DNA of 64,000 bases from Blastomussa wellsi (lineage: Eukaryota; Cnidaria; Anthozoa; Scleractinia; Plerogyridae): positions 11,261,981 to 11,325,980 of the forward strand of contig OX393573.1 in assembly GCA_947652115.1 (NCBI GenBank). The letters run 5' to 3'. How positions within the stretch are numbered: the stretch's first letter is position 1; the number at the start of each line of letters is the position of its first letter. This document shows positions 48,101-55,339 of this stretch, one piece after another. Under the pieces are notes generated by a model that was given only the letters and a program-made list of their open reading frames with translations, did not search any database and was not told where the DNA came from. A program made the position numbers and the translations under genes.

Positions 48101-51100
48101 CCGTGAAGTGTCTTTCGTCGTCTCGTCGGTCGCCATACACATGGGAACTGGCTTCTTGCGAGTAATATATTCCATACTAAACGCTTCAGTGATTCTCGAG
48201 AGAAACGAGAACCTTCTCGCGAGAAACGAGACTCGTCTCGCAGGAAACGAGACTCGTATCGCGAGAAACGAGACTCGTATCGCGAGAAACGAGACTCGTA
48301 TCGCGAGAAACGAGACGAGAGGTGGTAACTTACATTTGAGCGGTACTGTATATACTCATCAATTATCACGTGTGCATTCAATTACAAAGTACTTTTACTG
48401 GCACGCTTCACCTGGTTAAAAAACACTTTTTACATGCATGTAATTAATTATGGGGATGTGGCTCAATGGTAGAGCGTATGCCTTGCAAGCAAAAGGTTGT
48501 GGGATCGAAAAATTACAATTTATTTTTACATTAGGTCTACACGTGGTTATGTCCTAATAAAAGTCTTCCATAACCATTCGTATCACTTCCACTTCAAGTG
48601 TTTCGTTTTTAAGATTAGACCACTTCATTCGGGAACGAAATTTAAAAATAGCTGTGACTTAATTAAATGGTTAGAGGGGGTAAGTTTCTAAAGAAACTGT
48701 AGTGCTGCATTGGTGGAAAGTATAGCAAGATAATTTGCTTTAACAACTGGGTTGAAAATGTGAATTGGTCACCGTAAAGAGACTTGAAAGCTGATGTTTC
48801 AAGCGTTAGTCCTTCGTCGGAGCGAATCGAGGAATTGTGGGTCGTGTGTGGTTTATATACAGAAAGATGGAGCTACGCTATTGGTTGGTGCCTGGTAACG
48901 TGAAAAACAACAGAATAAATTAGTTGAATGAAAAGCGTCCGTTGATACCGTGAGAATTAAGAGTGCCAATTTGAAAAATAAATTTTAGCTCTAGAGTTTT
49001 GCGACTTTTCGTGCTTCCTTGATGAAGGGAAAGGCCGCAGACTGCCATATGTTGCTTAGAATGATTGGGGAGATTAAAGTGTCTCGCGACCTGCTTGATG
49101 CATTTTTGTTGTCTTTCTCTACGTCACAAAGGTGTTCTCGGAATCAATCGCCTAGTCGCCTCCCTGTTTCGCTGATGCATAACTTTTTGCAAAGAGTGCA
49201 AGTTATGCAGTAGATCACATTGGCTGAGGTACAGGTAAAATGATCAGTGATCTTGATGGATCGCTTTGGACCCGATATTTTATCAACGTTGTGAATGAAA
49301 GGACATGTTTTGCATTGTGCGTGAATGCATTTAAAAGTTCTGGGTTGATCACTTGTCTGGAATGCACTTCTGACTAAAAAGTTACCTATGTTTTTGTCAC
49401 GTTTGAATGAAATTAATGGACGTTGCAAAAAGATTCTACCAGTATCAGGATCATTTTGAAGTAATTTAAAGTTTTTTAGAATGATGGATTTTACTGCGTG
49501 GTTGTGAGGGTAAATGGAATTCTATCATTGTGACATCTTTGTGACGTTTGTAGTTTGTAGGGTTAGCTCCCCGTGCACAAGTACAGATTTTTACAACAAG
49601 CGCGCACGCATCTTGAATATTCAGTTCGATCCATGATTGGTTTACAAACACTAATGAGAAACATAATTCACCTTCGGCCATCTTGGATTCAATCCAGCAA
49701 TCTGATTGGTCGAGAGCTGTCACATGTGCTGTATGCTGGCTCCTGATTGGTTAGGTCCCAAATGAGCCACCTATACTCCTAGCACATTAAAAAATAATTG
49801 GGGTATCTTTTATTCCCCAGCTGGTAAATATATAGACCCCATGCACAAATAGCTTCCATTTTTGAGTTGGTAATTAATTCAAATGGGGCTAATTTAAATA
49901 CACACAAAAGGATTTAAAATTGCCAGCTATTTATGCACAGGGTCTATAGTACCAAAATATTTGCTAAATAAGTATGCAGTACATACCTTTCTTCAACCTT
50001 TGGATGTTTCAGAATTTCATATAGAGTAAACGACAGCTGGTTTGATGTTGTTTCTTGTCCTGACAAGCAAGGCATTTACAAATTATTAGTTTTGGAATGA
50101 AAGATAAAAGGGAAAAGTCAATTGTCTACTGACCATGGGTATGTAGGTGAAGAGTCTTACATCAGAAATGGATGAATATTGATTAGTAAATTTTCAACCT
50201 CTGGATAATGATTTTCTAGCTTTCTGATTGGTTCCCTCCATTATGGATCTGAGCCATTATCCTTAAGTTGACCAACTATGGGAAAACGATGAAAAAGGAT
50301 GCAAGAAGAACTCAGAAGGACTCAGAGTAATTAAACATAAAAAGCACTTTCTAGTTAAAGCGAATAAGCAAACTCTACCACAAAGCAAAAAAAGTTGTAC
50401 GCGAAACATTTAATTGTATTAAAATGCTTGTAAAACTACAACAAAATGAGTAAAGCGGCATTAACACAGCATTCGAGGGAAGATCCGAAAACCAAATCTA
50501 TTTTCCCAAAACATGAAAATTCTGTTAGTTTGTTACCTTTTGCTTGGACAAGAGCACAATAACATGTTGAAGACGAAGCGGCAAATTTTTGTGATGTCCG
50601 ATTATCTTTATCTTTGAAGATCAATGTCCCTCTCATTCTCCATCAGTTATAATATGTGCAGTGATTGACAGATTGTTTTGTCCTTTACGTCAGAGGGATT
50701 CTCGCCTTTAGTTCAATGCAGTTATTAAATTTTCAGTCAGATGATCAACCACAAGATCGAGTAGGCTAGACAGGTAAATATATGCCTGTTTTGACTTGTA
50801 CAAGAAATGCAATGTTCAGCTCCGCAATAATTTTGGATCTTCCCATTAACCAACATCGTTTACCTTGATTTTCAATGAAAGGGAAACCTTTACAATTAGA
50901 AGTGATTGAGCCTAGAATATTTAGAGAGTCACTTGCATTTAAAAATTCCTATGAGTATAATAACCAGAGTTGAAAATTTATCAAAGCAGTTATTCTTCTC
51001 AGACTGGCTGGATATGAAATGAAATAACCAACTCAGCCTACAGCCTCGTTGGTTATACATGTATATGTTAGCTCATATCCAACGTGTCCTCGAAGGATAA

Positions 51101-53802
51101 CTGTTAATTATTATTACTAAAATATCCTTTTGATTTTTGTGCTTAAAAACGAGGAAAGAAGGGCTAATTTGAATACCAACAAAAGAATATTAACCATTTT
51201 GGAGTAAAGTGTATTGCTTCATTGTTTAGTACCTTTTAAAATATTCATGTAATTAAACAGGTAGCCCAGGCTCAGTATAGTACCGCTCGGAGATAAGCGA
51301 AAACACCTAACGCGTTCTCAACGCGAAGGAAACGCGAAGGCAACGTGAGGGAAACGCGTTTGCGTTTGCGTTTCCATGCAAATGCAAACGCGTTGGTGTA
51401 GCTCATTTGTAGATCACACTTTAGAAGCATTTTGCATAACAAGAGGTCCAAACAAAGCCGACTTCTTGCTTACAATTACCTTTTGCATTTCCGTGGCTTC
51501 TTCGTAAGCAAGCGTTATCCCAGAGTCGATTCTTTATCAAAAATAGAATGCACACTAAAAAGTTGAGCGAACTTTTTTAAGTGGAACAATTTGGCCGGCG
51601 AAATTTGCGAACAACTTCGAAGATAAAATTTTTTATCGATTGATCTTGTGTTTTACTGTTTACGTGCCGCGCCATGTCTCGAAATTCGTCAAACATCTCG
51701 GTGCTTGTTGCTATGTTGGCAGTAAAATTATAGCCGTAATTTGACTGGCGAAATTTTGCGAACAACTTCGAAATACTCAGAGCCATTCTTCTGGTTTGCT
51801 TGTCTTCGAGAGGTACTGTATATGTGTTCAGTGCATTACACAACAGTAGAAGTATAGCATATTTATATGGGAAAAACAGCCACAACAATCACGACACAGT
51901 TTAATATGGAATTTTGTTTCTGGACCAATCAGAAAGAAGTCCATTCAGATACTGAACTTGTTTAGTAATAGAAGTCGTCAAATATACATGTATCAGGCAT
52001 TATTTTTTCCGTTTTTCTCACTGAGTAAAATAGAATGCCTGATTGCAGGTTATGTCTCGAATAAGGGGTCAGTTTGAGTTCCCATAATTCTAAATAAGCA
52101 CCCTGGTCATCACATTTACCTGCAACAAAAATCGTCAGGAAGTTGTCGACCAAGTCATCCATATCAAGATCAGAATTGTCCTTTGCTTCATTAAGGATGT
52201 GCCCCAAAACATCTTTGGGGGTGTCTTCACCATTCTTCATAGCCAAGCATCGTTCTTCAATAACTTTTGTGGCAAAGCTTCGTAGAAATTTTATGGCCTT
52301 GATGGTGGAATTTTGGAATGGAAACATGCTAACATCAAACATCCAGAACGGATTCTGGAAATTTGCTTGGATGCCTTGAAGCATTTTTGATACTGCGCTA
52401 GGGAATTCCGAGTGTGGATGTACTATGGTACCAAGATTGATGTTGAAACCAACCTGAAATTAGGAAATATCTGTTAAATACCGGTATTTGTGATTTGGGG
52501 CAATAAAGTGGCCTAATGGTTAGGCTGTGCACTGTAGCCTGGATGGTGTGTTGCATGTTCCATTCATGGAAGGGAATTATGTTGTGCTTTGGACAACAAA
52601 CATATATGTAACTGGCTTGATTTATACTGGAGATTGATGATCTCTCTAGATGGATCATCCATCAAGACCAATCATTCCCCTAGTAGTGGAGCTATAGCAC
52701 TCCAAGTGCACCAGTAGAGCGCCATGGGTAAGAAATTTTGGAAACCCATCAAGCCAAGAAAATTTGGTTTTTGCACGACCGTACAACCAACCATACTCCC
52801 ATACAGAGGCTAGGGGAAGGGGTGGGGGATAAATACTCAAGAAATAGGCTTTGATTAACATACATCATTTTGATGTAAAGCATGAAATGTTTGAAAAATT
52901 TGACATGCCTCCCTGACTGCGAGCCTTTCAGGTTCAAAATCCAAATTTCAGAGCAACTACAGAATCCAGCGCCGCTTTAGTCCAGTTCATTTACAGGTGT
53001 ACATGTGTTGGGACCTTTTGTAGAATGAGGAATAACACAATAGATGTTATTCTTATTCAATGACATGCAAGTAAGTGGCCATGTATTCTGCAGTTTAGCC
53101 CAAATTTCTAAATATTCCATTGTCTGCTATTATTCCAATCAGAGACCTATAAAGAAATGGCCACGTTTTAAATTTGATACATCAAACATAGCCCTTGATT
53201 ACCTTGCCAATAATGTCCAGAGTAACCCTTGCAAATTCATCGGCCATTCTCACCGGTGTTTTTCCATCAGCTAACTGACCAAGTTTTCTCAGGAACTCAT
53301 CACCAACGGAATTAAAGGAATCCATCAGGTTCATCAAATACTTCCTGTGAAATGCTGGGTTCAACATGGCTCGCTTTCGACGCCATCTTTCATGATCGAT
53401 TTCCGTTAAAATTCCCTTCCCGACGCTTCGCTGGCCGAACACGTAACTAACAAGGGAATATACGCGGTGTGCTTTTGGTAAATTCAACGCGACTAATGCT
53501 TTCTTTGCCGTGTCTGGATCCGATAGAACCACTACTGGAACATGATAAATCCACGTAACGTATACCGAGCCGTAGTTTTTATACCAGTCGAACCAAATAG
53601 AGGTCATGCCAATGCCAGGGTTCCGTTTCTTCTCCTTTCGAATGAAAGGAATATTGCCGATGAAAAAGCCATCCCTCGCTGGGCCGGGAATATGCTGGTA
53701 GCGCCAGTGTTGGTAAAAAACGTACAAGCTAAATGACAAGAATCCAAGCAACAGAAGGGAAGCTAAGACCACTAAGGTGAATAACAAATATGCTAAAGCC
53801 AT
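35068..53802 (-). CDS. Cytochrome P450, CYP46 (cholesterol 24-hydroxylase)-like, four exons
   Basis: Minus-strand exons 53802-53203, 52453-52120, 50059-49987 and 35566-35068 join at GT-AG sites in matching phases (0, 1, 0 mod patterns all close) to give 1506 nt, 501 residues plus stop. Features in order: N-terminal membrane helix (about residues 3-32), the IPGPARDG hinge, the I-helix AGQETT (311-316), ExxR as EGLR (368-371), DPDRF, and the heme loop FSLGPRTCIG with ligand Cys448. Family assignment rests on overall similarity to CYP46 (YFPFSLGxRxCIG, the C-helix region HERWRRKR). Such enzymes are ER monooxygenases hydroxylating sterols or other lipids; the substrate here is inferred. All landmark residues are present, so it is probably functional. 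The last intron is 14.4 kb and filled with transposons. Confidence 0.9.
35570..36130. other. P450 intron 3, unique part
   Basis: AT-rich intronic sequence between the last P450 exon and the first MITE. No gene seen. Confidence 0.5.
36131..36267. mobile_element. Palindromic MITE in P450 intron
   Basis: ATATTACATGGCCGCTCGGAG with GATGTGAAATTTCT forms an inverted pair with AGAAATTTCACATCTCCGCG and GGCCATGTAATAT. The 137 bp can fold as a near-complete hairpin. It is non-coding. Confidence 0.8.
36418..36635 (+). repeat. Polinton left TIR
   Basis: It aligns to the reverse complement of 49568-49790. Shared blocks include ACCTAACCAATCAGGAGCCA and CTGAATATTCAAGATG, ending near GTGCACGGGGAGCTAAC. It contains two CCAATCA boxes. 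Confidence 0.85.
36636..37224. other. Polinton non-coding segment
   Basis: Sequence between the left TIR and the 3' end of the polymerase gene. No ORF recognised. Confidence 0.4.
37225..40915 (-). pseudogene. Protein-primed family B DNA polymerase (Polinton-type), broken
   Basis: The minus strand carries consecutive homologous pieces in different frames, so several frameshifts break the gene. In order: an N-terminal region (40915-39980); a Cys/His-rich segment (CHDCNWGYNNDDMDHHTC) near 39950; exonuclease-region pieces (39560-38670) including YDEVTNTIYEFHGCFWHGCP; motif A near 38520; motif B (KNPGRKATAKLMLNSFWGKF) near 37990; motif C (DTDS) at 37713-37724; and the C-terminus to about 37225. 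Motif A reads GVTSLYP where family members have an Asp first, so a metal-binding catalytic residue is lost. It once replicated the element's DNA by protein priming. It is not functional now. Confidence 0.8.
40916..41117. other. Polinton segment upstream of the polymerase
   Basis: Short non-coding or 5' coding remnant up to the Tc1/BEN element insertion point at 41118. Confidence 0.35.
41149..41290 (+). repeat. 21-bp CGCG-rich subterminal array, left end
   Basis: The unit TATCGCGAGAAACGAGACTCG repeats about five times. TCTCGCGAGA occurs exactly at 41149-41158 and 41254-41263, and TCTCGCGAGT at 41275-41284. TCTCGCGAGA is the known binding motif of the vertebrate BEN-domain protein BANP. Confidence 0.9.
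41465..42335 (-). repeat. 227-bp satellite (about 4 units)
   Basis: The marker CACATGCGAAG recurs at 41490, 41717, 41944 and 42170. Each unit holds two related half-units (GAAGCCGCAACGCTTTTGA and AAAGCCGCAACGCTTTTGA). Small minus-strand ORFs within it are products of the repetition. Confidence 0.9.
42336..42734. other. Non-coding part of the Tc1/BEN element
   Basis: AT-rich stretch between the 227-bp satellite and the transposase stop codon; presumably the transposase 3' UTR. Confidence 0.4.
42735..43754 (-). CDS. Tc1/mariner-class transposase, intact (DD34E)
   Basis: 339 codons from ATG at 43754 to the stop at 42735. The N-terminal 110 residues form paired helix-turn-helix domains (MGRLTNEQKAKIVKLRDQNT... 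with the linker GRPSETVTPE). The catalytic triad is D156 (IFTDECSV), D241 (QQDNDPKHTS) and E276 (SPDLNPIELLWHELK). The spacing of 34 residues between the second Asp and Glu is the Tc1 pattern. Length and motif order are normal and there are no stops. It performs cut-and-paste transposition at TA dinucleotides, matching the TA flanks of the 7.2-kb element. About 350 bp separate its start from the BEN gene start on the other strand, a shared divergent promoter region. Confidence 0.92.
   Translation of the reverse strand: MGRLTNEQKAKIVKLRDQNTNISQIVRILAQDGCPISRLSVRLFLRRFQERQSFANAPPPGRPSETVTPEITNFIDAEMEKNDELTSPKLRQKIRNEFGVDFSESKIKRLRKKLLWVQTGTKYCQLIKEVNCVKRLAFCLRCMENNEQFDDVIFTDECSVHMENHAKICFRRKWEQPKLKGRPKHPYKVHIWAGISKRGASRVLLFTGNMNARFFVDEILEKTLMPFIQLHFPDGHRFQQDNDPKHTSKLAQNFIAENGINWFQTPAESPDLNPIELLWHELKHFLRTIVKPTTKDELIGGITQFWQTRMTAEKCTTYINHLQKVVPIVIERQGRASGH
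43755..44105. promoter_or_regulatory. Divergent promoter region of transposase and BEN gene
   Basis: The interval between the two start codons holds TATAAAAG at 44018-44025, 81-88 bp upstream of the BEN ATG. No equally clear TATA box is seen in the transposase direction. Confidence 0.5.
44018..44025 (+). promoter_or_regulatory. TATA box of the BEN gene
   Basis: TATAAAAG followed by GGGCGC, 81 bp upstream of the ATG at 44106. Confidence 0.5.
44106..46548 (+). CDS. BEN-domain protein, four exons, cargo or accessory gene of the Tc1-class element
   Basis: Exons 44106-44295, 44495-44616, 45053-45127 and 45439-46548 join at GT-AG sites in phase, giving 498 residues. The N-terminus (1-70; IAPTRIIVEKHAVAVGATVT, NWQGEHVLAKVIALS) resembles the head of cnidarian BEN proteins. 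A Lys-rich basic linker (about 95-130; ARKKPRKGKE, SKSKKGKK) could be a nuclear signal. The middle (about 255-400) is a degenerate repeat of D-SN...NYV..D units. The BEN domain is at about 410-490 (SVGNFAAKFLTVVF ... YVFKLYPCAPTQEESTWRKC). BEN domains bind DNA and mediate chromatin regulation. AATAAA follows at 46770-46775. There are no stops or frameshifts. Exon structure suggests capture of a host gene; whether it aids transposition is inference. Confidence 0.85.
46833..48085 (+). repeat. 214-bp satellite (about 6 units)
   Basis: The phrase TTTGGACTGTTTCAGCG recurs at 214-bp spacing (47041, 47255, 47469, 47683 and 47897), with a first, shorter unit from about 46833. Identity between units is very high. 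It lies between the BEN gene polyadenylation signal and the right terminal array. ORFs across it are artefacts. Confidence 0.92.
48195..48316 (+). repeat. 21-bp CGCG-rich subterminal array, right end
   Basis: Same unit as 41149-41290 and the same top-strand orientation. TCTCGCGAGA lies at 48215-48224 with three TATCGCGAGA units following. It abuts the right TIR. Confidence 0.88.
48452..48508 (+). pseudogene. tRNA-Ala(TGC)-like fragment
   Basis: GGGGATGTGGCTCAATGGTAG is followed by an anticodon arm with loop CTTGCAA (anticodon TGC) and a partial T-arm ending GGGATCGA. The 3' acceptor strand is absent. It is a truncated tRNA or a SINE head. Confidence 0.5.
48720..49560 (-). mobile_element. Penelope-like element fragment, minus strand
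   Basis: On the minus strand, pieces in two frames read KNFKLLQNDPDTGRIF, FLVRSAFQTSDQPRTFKCIH, CPFIHNV and VIYCITCTLCKKLCISETGR. This is the linker and GIY-YIG start of a Penelope ORF; the usual YIG motif reads CIS. The 3' region down to 48730 matches the fragment at 1870-2070, including a hammerhead-like core. The RT is missing. It lies inside the right end of the Polinton next to its TIR. Confidence 0.75.
48792..48821 (-). ncRNA. Hammerhead ribozyme-like core in Penelope fragment
   Basis: The minus strand reads CCGACGA, a GGAC-TAAC-GCTT stem-loop, GAAAC and an ATC triplet. It has the same layout as 1971-2001 with the triplet changed from GTC to ATC. It is probably decayed. Confidence 0.4.
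49568..49790 (-). repeat. Polinton right TIR
   Basis: Inverted copy of 36418-36635, ending CCACCTATACTCCT immediately before AGCACA. Confidence 0.85.
49831..49948. mobile_element. Small TA-type MITE in P450 intron
   Basis: TATAGACCCCATGCACAAATAG forms an inverted pair with CTATTTATGCACAGGGTCTATA. The 118 bp are non-coding. A single diverged end also occurs near 12829. Confidence 0.75.
49987..50059 (-). CDS. P450 exon 3: I-helix
   Basis: The acceptor TTGCTTGTCAG and donor GTATGT bound 73 nt that encode GQETTSNQLSFTLYEILKHP and onward. The first two bases complete the Gly codon begun in exon 2. This exon is too short for simple ORF detection but is required by phase and family alignment. Confidence 0.9.
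50060..52119. other. P450 intron 2
   Basis: Mostly unique AT-rich sequence. It holds a partial copy of the 15500-15667 MITE (about 51115-51215) and an AACGCGTTTGCGTTTGCGT-rich stretch (51310-51400). A direct repeat TTCGAAGTTGTTCGCAAATT is seen near 51597 and 51755 on the minus strand, inside an unassigned ORF (51577-51828). Confidence 0.5.
52120..52453 (-). CDS. P450 exon 2: F-G region to start of I-helix
   Basis: The acceptor TTTCCTAATTTCAG and donor GTAAATG bound 334 nt in one open frame (VGFNINLGTIVHPHSEFPSA ... DNFLTIFVA), residues 201-311. Confidence 0.9.
52454..53202. other. P450 intron 1
   Basis: No coding content. Repeats include a partial relative of the Harbinger MITE (52620-52680) and a copy of the repeat AATAACACAATAGATGTTAT (53030-53110), which also occurs at 5978-6050. 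Confidence 0.5.
53203..53802 (-). CDS. P450 exon 1: membrane anchor, hinge and C-helix
   Basis: ATG at 53802 starts MALAYLLFTLVVLASLLLLG, a signal anchor. IPGPARDG follows at about residues 36-44 and HERWRRKR in the C-helix. The donor GTAATC at 53202 follows the Lys200 codon (phase 0). Confidence 0.92.
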
Positions 53803-54400
53803 TTGATTTCTCTTGCGGGCTCCACGTGGACTTGTGCTTGAAATTGCTCAACCGTAAGCTTAAGTGGAAAATGCAATCTTGCGTAAAGTAATCAGTGAGT
53901 CATGTGACGCGCTCGCTGATCATGGGATTGTTTCAACAACCAACTGTCAAGTGAAGCTACTATAAGTTTCTAGAAAGACTACAATGCAAACAGACACCAT
54001 AAACTTATCAAAACTCTGAGCGTTGTTTTCTTGTTTCTCGGCGCCACGTCCGCCATGTTTCTTTATTCTGGTACCCAGACTCCCTTTCTTCTCGACCTCG
54101 TCCCCAGAGCCATCCGCGTGCTGCCCCCGACAAATGAAATGGCCCTGGTACATGGTACAGGTTGCAAAAACTACCGGAATCCTCAAGATTACCTCGTTTT
54201 CAAATTGTGTTCAAGGTAGTTACAAACGACGTTTCTTGTCACAGCAATGCGATAGTTTACAAACATTTGGAAGTGGTGACAGTCAGTGTACAAGTTTTCC
54301 CCGGAGTTTTGTCAACTGCTTTCCTCATTATCAATATTTCACCCAACACAATTTCGAAAGCGCACTATAATTAAGCTTTCTACTAATAATATAATTTGGT
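53803..54400. other. Upstream flank of P450 gene; dispersed repeat copy at 54215-54357
   Basis: No TATA box is evident. The plus strand of 54215-54357 matches the minus strand of 21735-21885, and both keep an open frame (VSCHSNAIVYKHLEVVTVSV). Confidence 0.4.
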
Positions 54401-54404
54401 TTTA

Positions 54405-54545
54405 CCAACTGGGTTGATAATGTAAATTGGCCACCGTAAAGAGATTCGAGATTCGGTGGCCAATTTACATTATCAACCCAGTTGATAAAACCAAATTATA
54501 TTGTTATACTTCCCACCGACGCAGCACCACCCCCCCCCCCCCCCG
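54405..54545. repeat. Head-to-head Penelope tail fragments forming a hairpin, plus poly-C
   Basis: The two arms (54405-54443 and 54466-54520) are near-perfect inverted copies of the Penelope 3' segment GGTTTTATCAACTGGGTTGA and TAATGTAAATTGGCCACCG. They are separated by about 20 bp. TTCCCACCGACGCAGCACCAC and then a C run of about 14 follow. Confidence 0.8.
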
Positions 54546-55170
54546 TAGTACTAATAGCTTCGCCATTTGCGCGCGCGCATGCTTTTAACGAATTGTTTTC
54601 TTCAATAGTCTGAGTGCAAAGGCAGAACGTTTGTCAAAGATGTCATAATTCAACCGTGAAATCGTCTTTTCACTACTAACAATTTTAAGCGTAAAAACAA
54701 CAAGGGTCCGGGCTGTTTTCTCGCAAAGTCAACTTTTTCACGTAGTATCAGCCTTTCAGTTATGTTTGTGTTACAGTTTATTTTTGGCTGATTAGGTCTC
54801 TTGTAGATCCAACGTCAACTAGCAGCATTATCGTTCGCGGTCCTTTGCAGTTTTCACCTCTACTTTTTTCTTACAGTGGATTATGAAGTTGGAAATTGAG
54901 AGTTAAACAAAACGCAAGCTACCTCTAGTATAAATCTTAACCTTAAATATTCAGGGGCATGTTTCCTTAAAAATTGCCAAAATGTTCACATTTTCTCTTT
55001 TTTCCGCAGTGTTGTCGAATCGTTGTCAATCAGGTCTCTAGTTCGTAGCAGTAAAATAAGAATTCAGAAGTGTGTAGTGGCTACTGACTACAGGCGCTTT
55101 ACCTTAAAACAGTCGGAATAGGGATTTTAACTCGTTTGAAGGATGTAGCTGGGATAGAAGACGCTCAGTT
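54546..55170. other. Non-coding
   Basis: AT-rich sequence with no gene or repeat recognised. Confidence 0.45.
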
Positions 55171-55177
55171 AGTATAT

Positions 55178-55339
55178 GTAATAGGACTACATGCTGTCCA
55201 ATTTGAAAATAATTGGATGAGAAAAAATTCCGAGGACTGCGAAATTGGACTAGGCCGTAGGCCGAGTCTAATTTGGCAGTCCAAGGAATTTTTTGAATCC
55301 AATTATTTCCAAATTGGACAAGCATGTAGTCCTGTTACC
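55178..55339. mobile_element. Palindromic MITE
   Basis: GTAATAGGACTACATGCTGTCC pairs with GGACAAGCATGTAGTCCTGTTAC. The arms extend through CAATTTGRAAATAATTGGAT, about 70 bp each, around a CTAGGCCGTAGGCCGAG centre. Confidence 0.8.

Larger units (their letters stand above)
41120..48348. mobile_element. Tc1/mariner-class element carrying a BEN-domain gene (7.2 kb composite)
   Basis: CAGTACCGCTCAAATGTAAG continuing to TTACCACC (28 bp) is present perfectly at the left end (41120-41147) and inverted at the right end (48321-48348). TA flanks both (41118-41119 and 48349-48350). Inside are an intact DD34E transposase (-), a divergently transcribed four-exon BEN-domain gene (+), a 227-bp satellite left of the transposase and a 214-bp satellite right of the BEN gene. 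A 21-bp CGCG-rich array lies just inside each TIR. The 21-bp arrays have the same orientation at both ends, unlike the TIRs. Tc1/mariner elements are usually 1-2 kb with one gene, so size and content are unusual. It is inserted in the Polinton. Confidence 0.82.
36418..49790. mobile_element. Polinton/Maverick-like element, decayed, with nested insertions
   Basis: The left terminus AGTAGTATAGGTGGCTC and the right terminus (reverse-complemented AGGAGTATAGGTGGCTC) start TIRs of about 220 bp (36418-36635 and 49568-49790), roughly 80-85 percent identical. Both start 5'-AG. AGCACA occurs exactly outside both ends (36412-36417 and 49791-49796), the 6-bp duplication expected for Polintons. The only Polinton gene found is a broken DNA polymerase B; I see no integrase, ATPase, protease or capsid ORF. 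A 7.2-kb Tc1/mariner element and a Penelope fragment sit inside. Without them the element would be only about 5.3 kb, shorter than typical 15-20 kb Polintons. It may be internally deleted or a PolB-only derivative. Confidence 0.75.

Noticed and set aside
41120..48348. The BEN gene and transposase as native Polinton genes
   Set aside because: The 28-bp TIRs and TA flanks delimit a separate inner element; Polinton genes are not expected to include a DD34E enzyme.
46918..48419. ORFs across the 214-bp satellite
   Set aside because: Period 214 is not a multiple of three and the frames end within units; repeat artefact.
48452..48508. Functional tRNA-Ala gene
   Set aside because: The 3' acceptor strand and part of the T-arm are missing.
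51577..51888. 103-codon minus-strand ORF with hydrophobic start
   Set aside because: It begins at a non-ATG codon and contains a direct repeat (TTCGAAGTTGTTCGCAAATT); it lies in a P450 intron and is unassigned.
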